From: Modicisalibacter sp049808615
GTDB taxonomy: Bacteria; Pseudomonadota; Gammaproteobacteria; Pseudomonadales; Halomonadaceae
Assembly (NCBI RefSeq): GCF_049808615.1
Contig: NZ_JBNCAN010000004.1
Location: forward strand, 1 to 64,000
Reading direction: 5' to 3'
Length of the DNA stretch: 64,000 bases
The notes under the pieces are model-generated. The model was not told where the DNA came from, did not search any database, and saw only the letters and a list, made by a program, of their open reading frames with translations. Position 1 is the stretch's first letter; each line of letters begins with the position of its first letter. Positions 17,490-24,821 of this stretch are shown piece by piece. Made by a program: the position numbers and the translations under genes.

Positions 17490-18698
17490 ATGACAAGCGA
17501 ATACCGGCAGGACGGTGATAGCGGTGTTACCGCGGCTGAGCCTCGGAACATGGCGATACTGCCTAAAGTGACGCATACCGCTAAGTCAATGCGCATTACT
17601 GCCAATGACGATGCCCAAGTCATTGGACAGTGGCTTAACGAGTACACCGCCAGTGCGCAGACGTTCCGCGCATATCGTAAGGAGGCAGAACGCCTGCTGC
17701 TATGGCTGGAGGCGCAGCACCTGAGTCTTGCCGACATTGATCGACAACGACTCGACGCCTTTGAACACTTTCTGGCTGATCCGCAACCCGCCGAGCGTTG
17801 GGTGGGGGCGCCACGGCCCCGTGCTCATCCCGATTGGCGTCCTTTTCGCCGGCCTCTGACCGCCGCAAGCCGTCGCCAGAGCCTGGTCATCCTGCAGGGA
17901 CTTTTCAGTTGGCTGGTGGAGGCGGGCTGGGTGGAACACAATCCCTTTCGTTTGATGCGTGACAAGCGGCGGCGGCTGGATAATCGTCGAGAGGGTATCG
18001 AACGCTATCTTGAGCGGCCACTGTGGGATTGGTTATGGCAATGGCTCAATCGGCCGCCGGAAAAGGGCGCCAGTCCGCGAGTACACTTCACCTGGCAGCG
18101 TCGACGGTTGATCTTCGGCTTCGCTTATCTGCTGGCCCCGCGTATCAGTGAAATGGCGTCGGCAAGGATGAGCGATTTCACCTGCCGCGAAGGCCGCTGG
18201 TGGTGGCGAGTCGTTGGCAAGGGCGACAAGCTCGCGAGCATCCCGGTCCCCCCGGACATGCTCGCGCTGCTCGGCGAGTGGCGGGCGCACCTGGGGCTGA
18301 CGCCATTGCCAGAGTCGGACGAGATCGGACCGGTGCTAAGAGGGCTCGACGGTCAGCGCAGCCTGGGTGACAACCAGCTTTATCGGCTGATCAAGGGGAG
18401 CTTCGAAGACGCTGCGCAGGAAATCGAGGCAGCTGAGGGCGGAGCCGTCATGGTGCAAACCCTGCGGAAGGCGACACCACATTGGCTGCGGCATACCGCG
18501 ATCACGCATCAGGCCCAGTCAGGTGTCGAACTGCGCTATCTTGCCAGGACGGCCCGTCACTCGCGGCTGGACACCACCGCCCGCTATCTGCACGCCGAGG
18601 CCCAGGAATGGCAGCAGCAGGTAAGCGCGCATCGGTTGGAGATGATACCGCCGGATACAGACTCAGCGGCAGACGATGGCGGGCATGAGTCGTTATAA
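17490..18698 (+). CDS. Tyrosine recombinase (phage-integrase family)
   Basis: 402-residue site-specific recombinase. An N-terminal SAM-like/core-binding domain covers about residues 40-160 and the catalytic domain about 190-385. The catalytic set is complete: R218 (APRISEM), H331 and R334 (HWLRH), H357 (ARHSRLD) and nucleophile Y366 (ARYLH). It is not XerC or XerD, which are about 300 residues. It diverges from the KfrA-like gene, and sufE follows 28 bases after its stop. No attachment repeats or other phage genes are visible, so it looks like a resident recombinase rather than a prophage integrase. Confidence 0.88.
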   Translation: MTSEYRQDGDSGVTAAEPRNMAILPKVTHTAKSMRITANDDAQVIGQWLNEYTASAQTFRAYRKEAERLLLWLEAQHLSLADIDRQRLDAFEHFLADPQPAERWVGAPRPRAHPDWRPFRRPLTAASRRQSLVILQGLFSWLVEAGWVEHNPFRLMRDKRRRLDNRREGIERYLERPLWDWLWQWLNRPPEKGASPRVHFTWQRRRLIFGFAYLLAPRISEMASARMSDFTCREGRWWWRVVGKGDKLASIPVPPDMLALLGEWRAHLGLTPLPESDEIGPVLRGLDGQRSLGDNQLYRLIKGSFEDAAQEIEAAEGGAVMVQTLRKATPHWLRHTAITHQAQSGVELRYLARTARHSRLDTTARYLHAEAQEWQQQVSAHRLEMIPPDTDSAADDGGHESL

Positions 18699-18726
18699 TG
18701 CAGCCATTACCTTTGGAGGAGGCGAC

Positions 18727-19146
18727 ATGAGTGCACAGGAAGCCCAGGCCGAGTTGATCGATGAGTTCAGCTTGTTCGATAACTGGATGGATCGTTATCA
18801 GTACATCATCGACATGGGCAAGCAGTTACCGGCGTTTCCCGAGGACTTGAAGTCACCCGAGACGAAGATCGATGGCTGCCAGTCCAATGTCTGGATGCAC
18901 CACCAGCGCCAAGGTGAGACGCTGCACTTCGACGCCACCTCGGATGCTGCTATCGTGTCCGGGCTGATCGCGGTATTGATGCGTATCTACAACGACCGCA
19001 CACCCGGCGAGATCGTTGAAACCACGCCGCGCTTTCTCGAAGACCTTGGGCTCGACAAGCATCTCTCACCAACACGCTCGAACGGGCTGCATGCGATGCT
19101 GACGCGTATCTATTCAGTGGCGGAGCAGGAAAGAGTGGCCGGTTAG
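18727..19146 (+). CDS. sufE: Cysteine desulfuration protein SufE
   Basis: 139-residue sulfur acceptor for a SufS/CsdA-type cysteine desulfurase in iron-sulfur cluster assembly. The acceptor cysteine C51 lies in KIDGCQSNVW, at the same position as in E. coli SufE. The start is the Met of MSAQEAQ, preceded by GGAGGCGAC; the frame runs upstream but overlaps the recombinase gene. No desulfurase gene is adjacent, so the partner must be elsewhere. Confidence 0.95.
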   Translation: MSAQEAQAELIDEFSLFDNWMDRYQYIIDMGKQLPAFPEDLKSPETKIDGCQSNVWMHHQRQGETLHFDATSDAAIVSGLIAVLMRIYNDRTPGEIVETTPRFLEDLGLDKHLSPTRSNGLHAMLTRIYSVAEQERVAG

Positions 19147-19155
19147 GCTCTGTCG

Positions 19156-19467
19156 TCAACCTGAGCGATCATCGGTCTTGGGAGCATCGCTATCCGTGAC
19201 GTCGTGTCGACAGCCCACTCGCGGCGGTACTGGATCGATGCCGCCGGCATGCCAGGGATGGCATTTGAGGATGCGCTTGAGGGCCAGCCATCCCCCTTTG
19301 AAAGGCCCATATAACTGCAGGGCTTCGATGGCATAGTGGGAGCAGGAAGGCCAGAAACGGCAGCGCGGACCGAGCAGGGGACTGATGCCATACTGATACA
19401 GGCGAATAATGCCGATCAGTAGGATAGATAGGCTTCGTTGTAGACTGTGTTTAATCCTTGCCGCCAT
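19156..19467 (-). CDS. yidD: Membrane protein insertion efficiency factor YidD
   Basis: 103-residue small membrane-associated protein assisting YidC-dependent insertion. The diagnostic segment GPRCRFWPSCSHYAIEAL and KCHPWHAGGIDPVPP are both present. The start is the Met of MAARIKHSL, which overlaps the 3' end of hisI by 17 bases, implying translational coupling. yidD normally sits between rnpA and yidC near the origin; here it follows a histidine gene. The tail after VPPRVG is short and hydrophilic. Confidence 0.9.
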   Translation of the reverse strand: MAARIKHSLQRSLSILLIGIIRLYQYGISPLLGPRCRFWPSCSHYAIEALQLYGPFKGGWLALKRILKCHPWHAGGIDPVPPRVGCRHDVTDSDAPKTDDRSG

Positions 19468-19894
19468 AAAGGGCACTCGGATCGATAAGAGGCTTGGTAT
19501 CCACCCAGCCGCACTCGTCTTCAAGCGCGACATAGAAACAGCTTCGCCTACCAGTGTGACAGGCGGGGCCAGTTTGTTCGACGCCAAGCAGCAGGGTATC
19601 GCCATCGCAGTCGAGATGCGCCGATTTCAGATGCTGCTCTTGACCGGAGGATTCCCCCTTGCGCCAGAGCTTGCCCCGAGAACGAGACCAATAGCAGACA
19701 CGCCCGGTATGTAGCGTCTCTTCGAGCGATCGTCGATTCATCCAGGCCAGCATCAGGACTTCCCCGCTATCATGTTGCTGTGCGATGGCGGGTATCAACC
19801 CGTCTGAATTCCAGCGAATGGCATCGAGCAGCGATGGCAAGTCGCACCGGGTGCCTTTTTCAGCTGTTTCGATCTGCTTGAACACATTGGCCAT
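19451..19894 (-). CDS. hisI: Phosphoribosyl-AMP cyclohydrolase
   Basis: 147-residue histidine-biosynthesis enzyme opening the purine ring of phosphoribosyl-AMP, a zinc enzyme. The core LMLAWMNRRSLEETL and the metal-binding LDCDGD and CHTGRRSCF segments are clear. It lacks a fused HisE domain, so the pyrophosphohydrolase must be a separate gene elsewhere. A GGAGGACGACG sequence precedes the chosen ATG; an upstream extension of 22 residues lacks similarity. The downstream yidD overlaps its end. It stands 28 bases downstream of the ATP-grasp gene and may share that transcript. Confidence 0.95.
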   Translation of the reverse strand: MANVFKQIETAEKGTRCDLPSLLDAIRWNSDGLIPAIAQQHDSGEVLMLAWMNRRSLEETLHTGRVCYWSRSRGKLWRKGESSGQEQHLKSAHLDCDGDTLLLGVEQTGPACHTGRRSCFYVALEDECGWVDTKPLIDPSALYGGKD

Positions 19895-19922
19895 CGTCGT
19901 CCTCCATGCCCCGACATGAGTG

Positions 19923-20888
19923 TCAGGCGACCGCTTCTTGCAACTCGCCGCGCCGAGCAAAATGCTGCCGCGAAAAAGCTACTCGGGCATCCACGCCAAT
20001 GCCTTCGTCCTGACGCTCGATAAGATCGAGGCGAGGACGTAACCCTTCGCCATTGGCCATCTGGATGGCGAGTCCCGGGCGCGCATTGAGTTCCAGCAGC
20101 ATGGGGCCATGACGGCGATCAAGTACCATGTCGGTCCCCAGATAACCCAGCCCGGTCATTTCATAACAGTTGGCCGCGAGGGTGAGCAAGACCTCCCAGT
20201 CAGGTATCTGAAGACTGGATAATTCGTGGCCGGTATCTGGGTGATCCACACGTGTGCGATCGAACTGGACACCACGCAGTGCGGTGCCCGTGGCGATATC
20301 CAGCCCCACACCGACCGCTCCCTGGTGCAGGTTGGCCTTGCCATCCGAGGCGGCGGTCGACAGGCGCATCATGGCCATGACCGGATAGCCTTTGAACACG
20401 ATCACGCGAATGTCCGGGACTCCTTCGTAGGTATATTCAGACAAGGACTCGTCGAAATCGATCAGGGACTCCACCACCGCCACATCCGGTGATCCGCCCA
20501 GCGAATAGAGCCCCGACAGAATGTTGGATACGTGGCGTTCCAAGTCTTCGCGATGCAAACGGTGGCCGCTGGGCTTGATATAGCCTTCTGCATCCTGATG
20601 CTCTACCACCAGGATGCCCTTGCCACCGCTACCCTTGGCGGGCTTGATGACGAAGCCGGGATGACCGGCGACCATCTCGGCGATGTGTTTGACGCTGAAC
20701 TGATTGGTGACCGTGCCGATCAGATCCGGCGTGGTAATACCGTAGCGTTTGGCCAGCAGTTTGGTCTGCAGCTTGTCATCCACTAACGGATAGAGGCGGC
20801 GATCATTGTAGCGACCGATATAGCGAATATTGCGTCGGTTCATGCCAATGATGCCTTTGGTCTTGAGCTGTGACGGCGTCGCCCACAT
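19923..20888 (-). CDS. ATP-grasp alpha-L-glutamate ligase-like protein (RimK family)
   Basis: 321-residue ATP-grasp protein. Nucleotide-binding segments are visible as FVIKPAKGSGGKGILVV and, near the end, MLLELNARPGLAIQ with the metal-binding Glu and Asn. RimK-family ligases add amino acids to carboxyl groups of proteins, peptides or small molecules. It starts four bases after the inactive-transglutaminase gene with an AGGA upstream, so the two form an operon with the lipoprotein protease. This trio is a recurrent association described by comparative genomics; the product is not known to me. Cytoplasmic location is expected. Confidence 0.85.
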   Translation of the reverse strand: MWATPSQLKTKGIIGMNRRNIRYIGRYNDRRLYPLVDDKLQTKLLAKRYGITTPDLIGTVTNQFSVKHIAEMVAGHPGFVIKPAKGSGGKGILVVEHQDAEGYIKPSGHRLHREDLERHVSNILSGLYSLGGSPDVAVVESLIDFDESLSEYTYEGVPDIRVIVFKGYPVMAMMRLSTAASDGKANLHQGAVGVGLDIATGTALRGVQFDRTRVDHPDTGHELSSLQIPDWEVLLTLAANCYEMTGLGYLGTDMVLDRRHGPMLLELNARPGLAIQMANGEGLRPRLDLIERQDEGIGVDARVAFSRQHFARRGELQEAVA

Positions 20889-20892
20889 GGCA

Positions 20893-22401
20893 TCAGTCCT
20901 CCGTGATCGGCTTGAAGCGACGCAATTCAAGCAGTCGATAGCCAGTGTAATTGCCGAGCAGCAGAATGAACGCCATCAGGATCAGCTGCACCCCCAGGAA
21001 ATTGAACGTGATGTGGCGCACCCAAGGGTTGTTCATCGCCAGATAGGCCAGCACGGCGGTCAGAAGGCTGCCGCCCCCTTGAATCAGCACCTCCTTGGGG
21101 CCTTCTTCCTCCCACAGGATCGACATGCGCTCGATGGTCCAGCTCAGAATGATCATCGGGAAAAAGGTGATCGTCAGGCCCGCGTTCAAACCCATGCGAT
21201 AGGCTACGACGGAGAAGATCGAGATGATGGCGATGACCGTGATGATCACCGCCGACACTCGCGCCACCAACAGCAGGTTGAGATAGGAAAGATAGCTGCG
21301 AATCACCAGGCCTACCGCGACCACCAATAAAAACCCCACCAGTCCTGTGAAGAGTGTGGTCTGGATGAAGGCGAGGGCGATCAGTACGGGCATGAAGGTA
21401 CCGGAGGTCTTGATGCCGATCAGGACACGCAATAACACGACGACAAGGGCGCCGATCGGGATCAACAGAATGGTCTTGAACAGCGACTGCTCTTCGAGCG
21501 GCAAGCTGTGAATCGAGAAGTTGAGCAGGGTGTCGTTGGCCAATTGATTACGCACCGCCACGGACGCCGGTTCATTATGCTGCAGCATCGAGAAGGTGAC
21601 CTTCGAATCGCGTCCGCCTTGAACCTCGAGCACGGCCTGATCGCCAGCTTCCCAGAGCAGCAAATTGTCCGGGCGGCCTTGCTCGCCACTGGTGGGGTTG
21701 ATGATGGCCCAATCACCGTCCGCATTGAAGACCTGGATCCAGGTTGTCAGACTTTGCCTGCGACGGCCATCTTCAAGCAACAGGCCATGAATCTTGCGCG
21801 CCGACACGCCGGCCTGGTTGAGCAACTTTACCAGCAGTGTGGGGCGGTCGAACTGGGTCAACAGCAGGCGAGCGTTCTCGTCCTGACGTTCGCCGCTGAA
21901 GGCGCGTACCAGTTCCCGCGAGAACGTAAAGGCATCCGATGACTGACGGTATGCGCGGTCGATGACGTCTTTCGCCGCCGTGTCATAGGGGCGCGCCCAG
22001 GATACGTCCTGGTCCGGCGCCGGGGGCTCGATCTGCGGGGAGGTGGCGTTGGGAGCGACCAGGAGCTGAACCGAATAGTAGAGCTGCTGGCTGCCCTTGG
22101 CTTCTCGCGTGGCCCATTGCGCGCGGCGGCCCTTTTCGTCATCGAGAAAGGAGAGACCGAAGCCGGAAGAGCCCGTATTCTCGGTCAAGACACGAAACCC
22201 TGCCTGATTGGTGGGCAGCGCGAGGTTCACCTTGGCAGACTCACCCTCGGCAATGAAATTGACCTGGGCTTCGACCTCCCACACTTGGCGCTGCTCGCCG
22301 GGCACCCAAGGTACTTCGAAAGCCACGTGGCGATAAATGGTTACCGCAATACCGGCCAACAATAAGACGCCAACCAGTAGATAAAAGGGCACACGAGACA
22401 T
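20893..22401 (-). CDS. Inactive transglutaminase-like / 7TM membrane protein
   Basis: 502-residue envelope protein. One N-terminal transmembrane anchor (about residues 5-25) leads to a periplasmic region of about 280 residues resembling a transglutaminase fold that has lost its catalytic Cys, then about seven C-terminal transmembrane helices from residue 320. Families of this shape (inactive transglutaminase with 7TM) co-occur with a RimK-like ligase and an aspartyl-type protease, as here. The Met of MSRVPFYLL lies one base after the previous stop. It probably binds the peptide or amide product at the membrane; that is inference. Confidence 0.8.
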   Translation of the reverse strand: MSRVPFYLLVGVLLLAGIAVTIYRHVAFEVPWVPGEQRQVWEVEAQVNFIAEGESAKVNLALPTNQAGFRVLTENTGSSGFGLSFLDDEKGRRAQWATREAKGSQQLYYSVQLLVAPNATSPQIEPPAPDQDVSWARPYDTAAKDVIDRAYRQSSDAFTFSRELVRAFSGERQDENARLLLTQFDRPTLLVKLLNQAGVSARKIHGLLLEDGRRRQSLTTWIQVFNADGDWAIINPTSGEQGRPDNLLLWEAGDQAVLEVQGGRDSKVTFSMLQHNEPASVAVRNQLANDTLLNFSIHSLPLEEQSLFKTILLIPIGALVVVLLRVLIGIKTSGTFMPVLIALAFIQTTLFTGLVGFLLVVAVGLVIRSYLSYLNLLLVARVSAVIITVIAIISIFSVVAYRMGLNAGLTITFFPMIILSWTIERMSILWEEEGPKEVLIQGGGSLLTAVLAYLAMNNPWVRHITFNFLGVQLILMAFILLLGNYTGYRLLELRRFKPITED

Positions 22402-22402
22402 A

Positions 22403-23260
22403 TCAGCGCTGTTCCTTGTCGTCTTTGCCGTCGCTGGCTTCATCTTCAGCGGCTTTGTCGGAAGGTTCGCCTCCGGGGTATTCAGGACGCTCGTGCAGGT
22501 AGGCTTGAGCTACGTCGATCAGCGCAATATCCAGCATGAAGCGCCGTCCGAGTAGCACAGGGTAATCCAGGTGAGAACGATCATTGAGGGTGAAATCAAC
22601 ATTCTGCTTAATCGGGCCGAGACGCATCAGCAAGGTGATGACCGGCCGGCTTTCTTCTCCGGAGGCCTGAATGATACGCACGCGCCGGGTAATCTCCGCT
22701 TCGATCGATTTATCGCGAACATCGTCGATGACGACATCGTTTTCATCCAGCGCCAGTTTGAAGCGCACCCAGTCTTCCCCCTCACGTTCGAACTCGGTGA
22801 TGTCGCGAGCGGAGATGGAGGCGGTATTGGCACCGGAATCGACACGCGCCTTCAAATACGTGCCAATGGTCGGGAAACCGACCCATTCGGTGCGCCCTAG
22901 TAGCGTCTTGTTCTCCAACGCCTCTACGTCGCTGGTAGGGCAGTCCGCCGGTGGCGCACTCGATTCGCTGCCAAGGTTTTTGATCTCGGCGCGCAACGCC
23001 CCCAGTGCACTGCCTAACGCGGTGACATCGGCGCCAACCTCGTCGAGGCGAGCATCGTGGGATTCCAGAACCCCTGCGTCATTCATGCAGCGCTGAACCA
23101 GACTGTTTTCCAGGTCGCTCAAGCGGGAATCGAGTTGCGGTGTCGTGACCAAGGCATCAAGCTTGCCGTCGTCTTCCCCCTGTGGTTGGAGCGCACAGCC
23201 ACCGAGAAGAAGAGTGCTGACAGCGAGTGAACGCAGCGCGCATCGTAGCGATATAGTCAT
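22403..23260 (-). CDS. RimK-associated lipoprotein protease (Zn_protease / DUF785 family)
   Basis: 285-residue predicted outer-membrane or periplasmic lipoprotein. A signal peptide ends in the lipobox LLGGC with the lipidated Cys at residue 22, followed by a coiled-coil linker (about 30-110) and a retropepsin-like domain carrying the DSGA motif (VDSGANTAS). The family is annotated as an ATP-dependent zinc protease, but the motif looks like an aspartyl protease. The tail is strongly acidic. The start is the Met of MTISLRC, preceded by AAAGGA. It is the first gene of the three-gene operon and probably trims or senses the product of the ATP-grasp partner. Confidence 0.8.
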   Translation of the reverse strand: MTISLRCALRSLAVSTLLLGGCALQPQGEDDGKLDALVTTPQLDSRLSDLENSLVQRCMNDAGVLESHDARLDEVGADVTALGSALGALRAEIKNLGSESSAPPADCPTSDVEALENKTLLGRTEWVGFPTIGTYLKARVDSGANTASISARDITEFEREGEDWVRFKLALDENDVVIDDVRDKSIEAEITRRVRIIQASGEESRPVITLLMRLGPIKQNVDFTLNDRSHLDYPVLLGRRFMLDIALIDVAQAYLHERPEYPGGEPSDKAAEDEASDGKDDKEQR

Positions 23261-23425
23261 TGAAATCCTTTGAAACCGTTGTTGCATCAGCTTGCTCGAC
23301 AGGCAAACGCATCTGATAAATGGGCATGATGATAAGGAGTCGATGGCCAAACGTCCATGTATCGATACCCAGCAAGCCGTGATTGACAACGCTTTAGTCA
23401 CTCGCCTGCAGTAACAAGAGATGAG

Positions 23426-24733
23426 TTAAGTGGAACGCCGATCCGGGCGTAAGAGTTTACCTTGTACCCATTGGCGAACGCGTAACACGAACGTCTCCTG
23501 AAACATCACGCAAAACAGCACGGTAAATAGCAGAAAAACAGGATATAGCCATATCGACGTTTCTCCGGCGGCCTCCATACACTGACGAATACTCGTCAGG
23601 CAGAGACTCGGCTCACCTTCAAGGACTCGCTCGACCCGGGTAAAGATGACGAATAGAGGCACATGCAGCGCAAACATCGGGAGTGACGCTCCGCCCAGGC
23701 GATAGGCCAGACGGCGCATGCGAGGACTGGAGTAGGGCGACCAATGCGCAACGACAAAAATCAGTGTGAGCTGGGCGGGGAGCAATAACCCATTGTGCAG
23801 CAGATAATACCAGGCGCGCTCCTGGTGACGCAGCAGCCATATACCAACGACAATGGATAATGCAACGAACGAAAGGGCAGCCAACTGAGCCGTAGCGCTC
23901 ATCAAACGTCCCGATTGGCGGCGTTGCCTGTAGAACGCACAGAGTAGAATGCCGGCCAAGAACTCGGGCAATCTGATCAAGGGGTTGCGATGTAGAATAC
24001 CGGTTTCCGGCATGCCGAAGTCGGTGAATGCGATCACCAGGATCGGAGGAATCAGATACAGCGCATTGACGATCGCCATTGCCTTTAACGGTGACCGAAC
24101 GCGAAGAAGTCTCGGTGCGGCCCAAGGGAAGGTCAAATAGAAAAAGAACAGCGCAGAAATGGACCAGGTCACCGGGTTGAACGTTAGATAAAGCGGGTTC
24201 CAGGCATGCATCAATGTCACGTTGAGAAAGATATTCAACACGAGTTCTGCATTGCTCATGTAGTGTCTGATGCTCTCGAGACTAGAACCATCATTGACAT
24301 CGTAAAGCACGAAACGGATCGATGCCCCAGCATCCGCCTCGGTAATGGCCAGATAACCCACCAGGGCCGAAATGGCCATGGCCAGCAAGACGGCACCGAT
24401 ATGGATGGGATAAAGATTGGAAAAGCGCTTTATCCAGAAGCTTTTGGCGGGCTCCCGCATATGAGTACTGTCATCGAGATAAACATGGGCCAAAAGAAAT
24501 CCAGAAAGCACGAAGAAGGCGCTGGTAGAAAAGAAACCGATATCCGTGATGTACCCGGACCAATCACGAATCGATGAGTAGGTATGCAATGTATGAAAGA
24601 TGACGATATACAGTCCGAGCCAAAAGCGTAGCCACTCCAGTCCTAAAAATCGCTGCTTGCTACTTGCCGCCGTTTGCTTGTCCATGGGTAAAGCGAACCT
24701 TGGGGGAGAGTCCATGTGATTTTTCATCTGCAT
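23426..24733 (-). CDS. Acyltransferase family 3 membrane protein (OafA/OpgC-like)
   Basis: About 435-residue integral membrane O-acyltransferase with ten or so hydrophobic segments. The family signature is clear: WLRFWLGLYIVIFH with the catalytic-type His, followed by FFVLSGFLLAHVY. It follows opgG on the same strand, separated by a terminator hairpin, so decoration of osmoregulated periplasmic glucans (an OpgC role) is an attractive inference, but the sequence itself resembles general OafA-type enzymes of lipopolysaccharide or exopolysaccharide. The start is uncertain: Met codons at 24733, 24727, 24715 and 24685 are all possible and none has a strong ribosome-binding site. Confidence 0.8.
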   Translation of the reverse strand: MQMKNHMDSPPRFALPMDKQTAASSKQRFLGLEWLRFWLGLYIVIFHTLHTYSSIRDWSGYITDIGFFSTSAFFVLSGFLLAHVYLDDSTHMREPAKSFWIKRFSNLYPIHIGAVLLAMAISALVGYLAITEADAGASIRFVLYDVNDGSSLESIRHYMSNAELVLNIFLNVTLMHAWNPLYLTFNPVTWSISALFFFYLTFPWAAPRLLRVRSPLKAMAIVNALYLIPPILVIAFTDFGMPETGILHRNPLIRLPEFLAGILLCAFYRQRRQSGRLMSATAQLAALSFVALSIVVGIWLLRHQERAWYYLLHNGLLLPAQLTLIFVVAHWSPYSSPRMRRLAYRLGGASLPMFALHVPLFVIFTRVERVLEGEPSLCLTSIRQCMEAAGETSIWLYPVFLLFTVLFCVMFQETFVLRVRQWVQGKLLRPDRRST

Positions 24734-24758
24734 GTTCAAGCCATACAGATGACAGAAA

Positions 24759-24800
24759 ATATGCGCCGGCTGGACGAGTTTCGTGCCAGCCGGCGCATAT
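24759..24800 (-). terminator. Terminator hairpin between opgG and the acyltransferase gene
   Basis: Perfect 15-base arms (24759-24773 and 24786-24800) with a 12-base loop, followed on the minus strand by a short T-run. It should end or attenuate the opgG transcript before the acyltransferase gene. Confidence 0.8.
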
Positions 24801-24821
24801 CACTTCTTGGTTTGCTCCATC

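Noticed and set aside
12904..18698. Full genomic island or prophage
   Set aside because: A recombinase and a regulator remnant are present, but there is no tRNA target, no direct attachment repeats and no phage structural genes, so boundaries cannot be supported.
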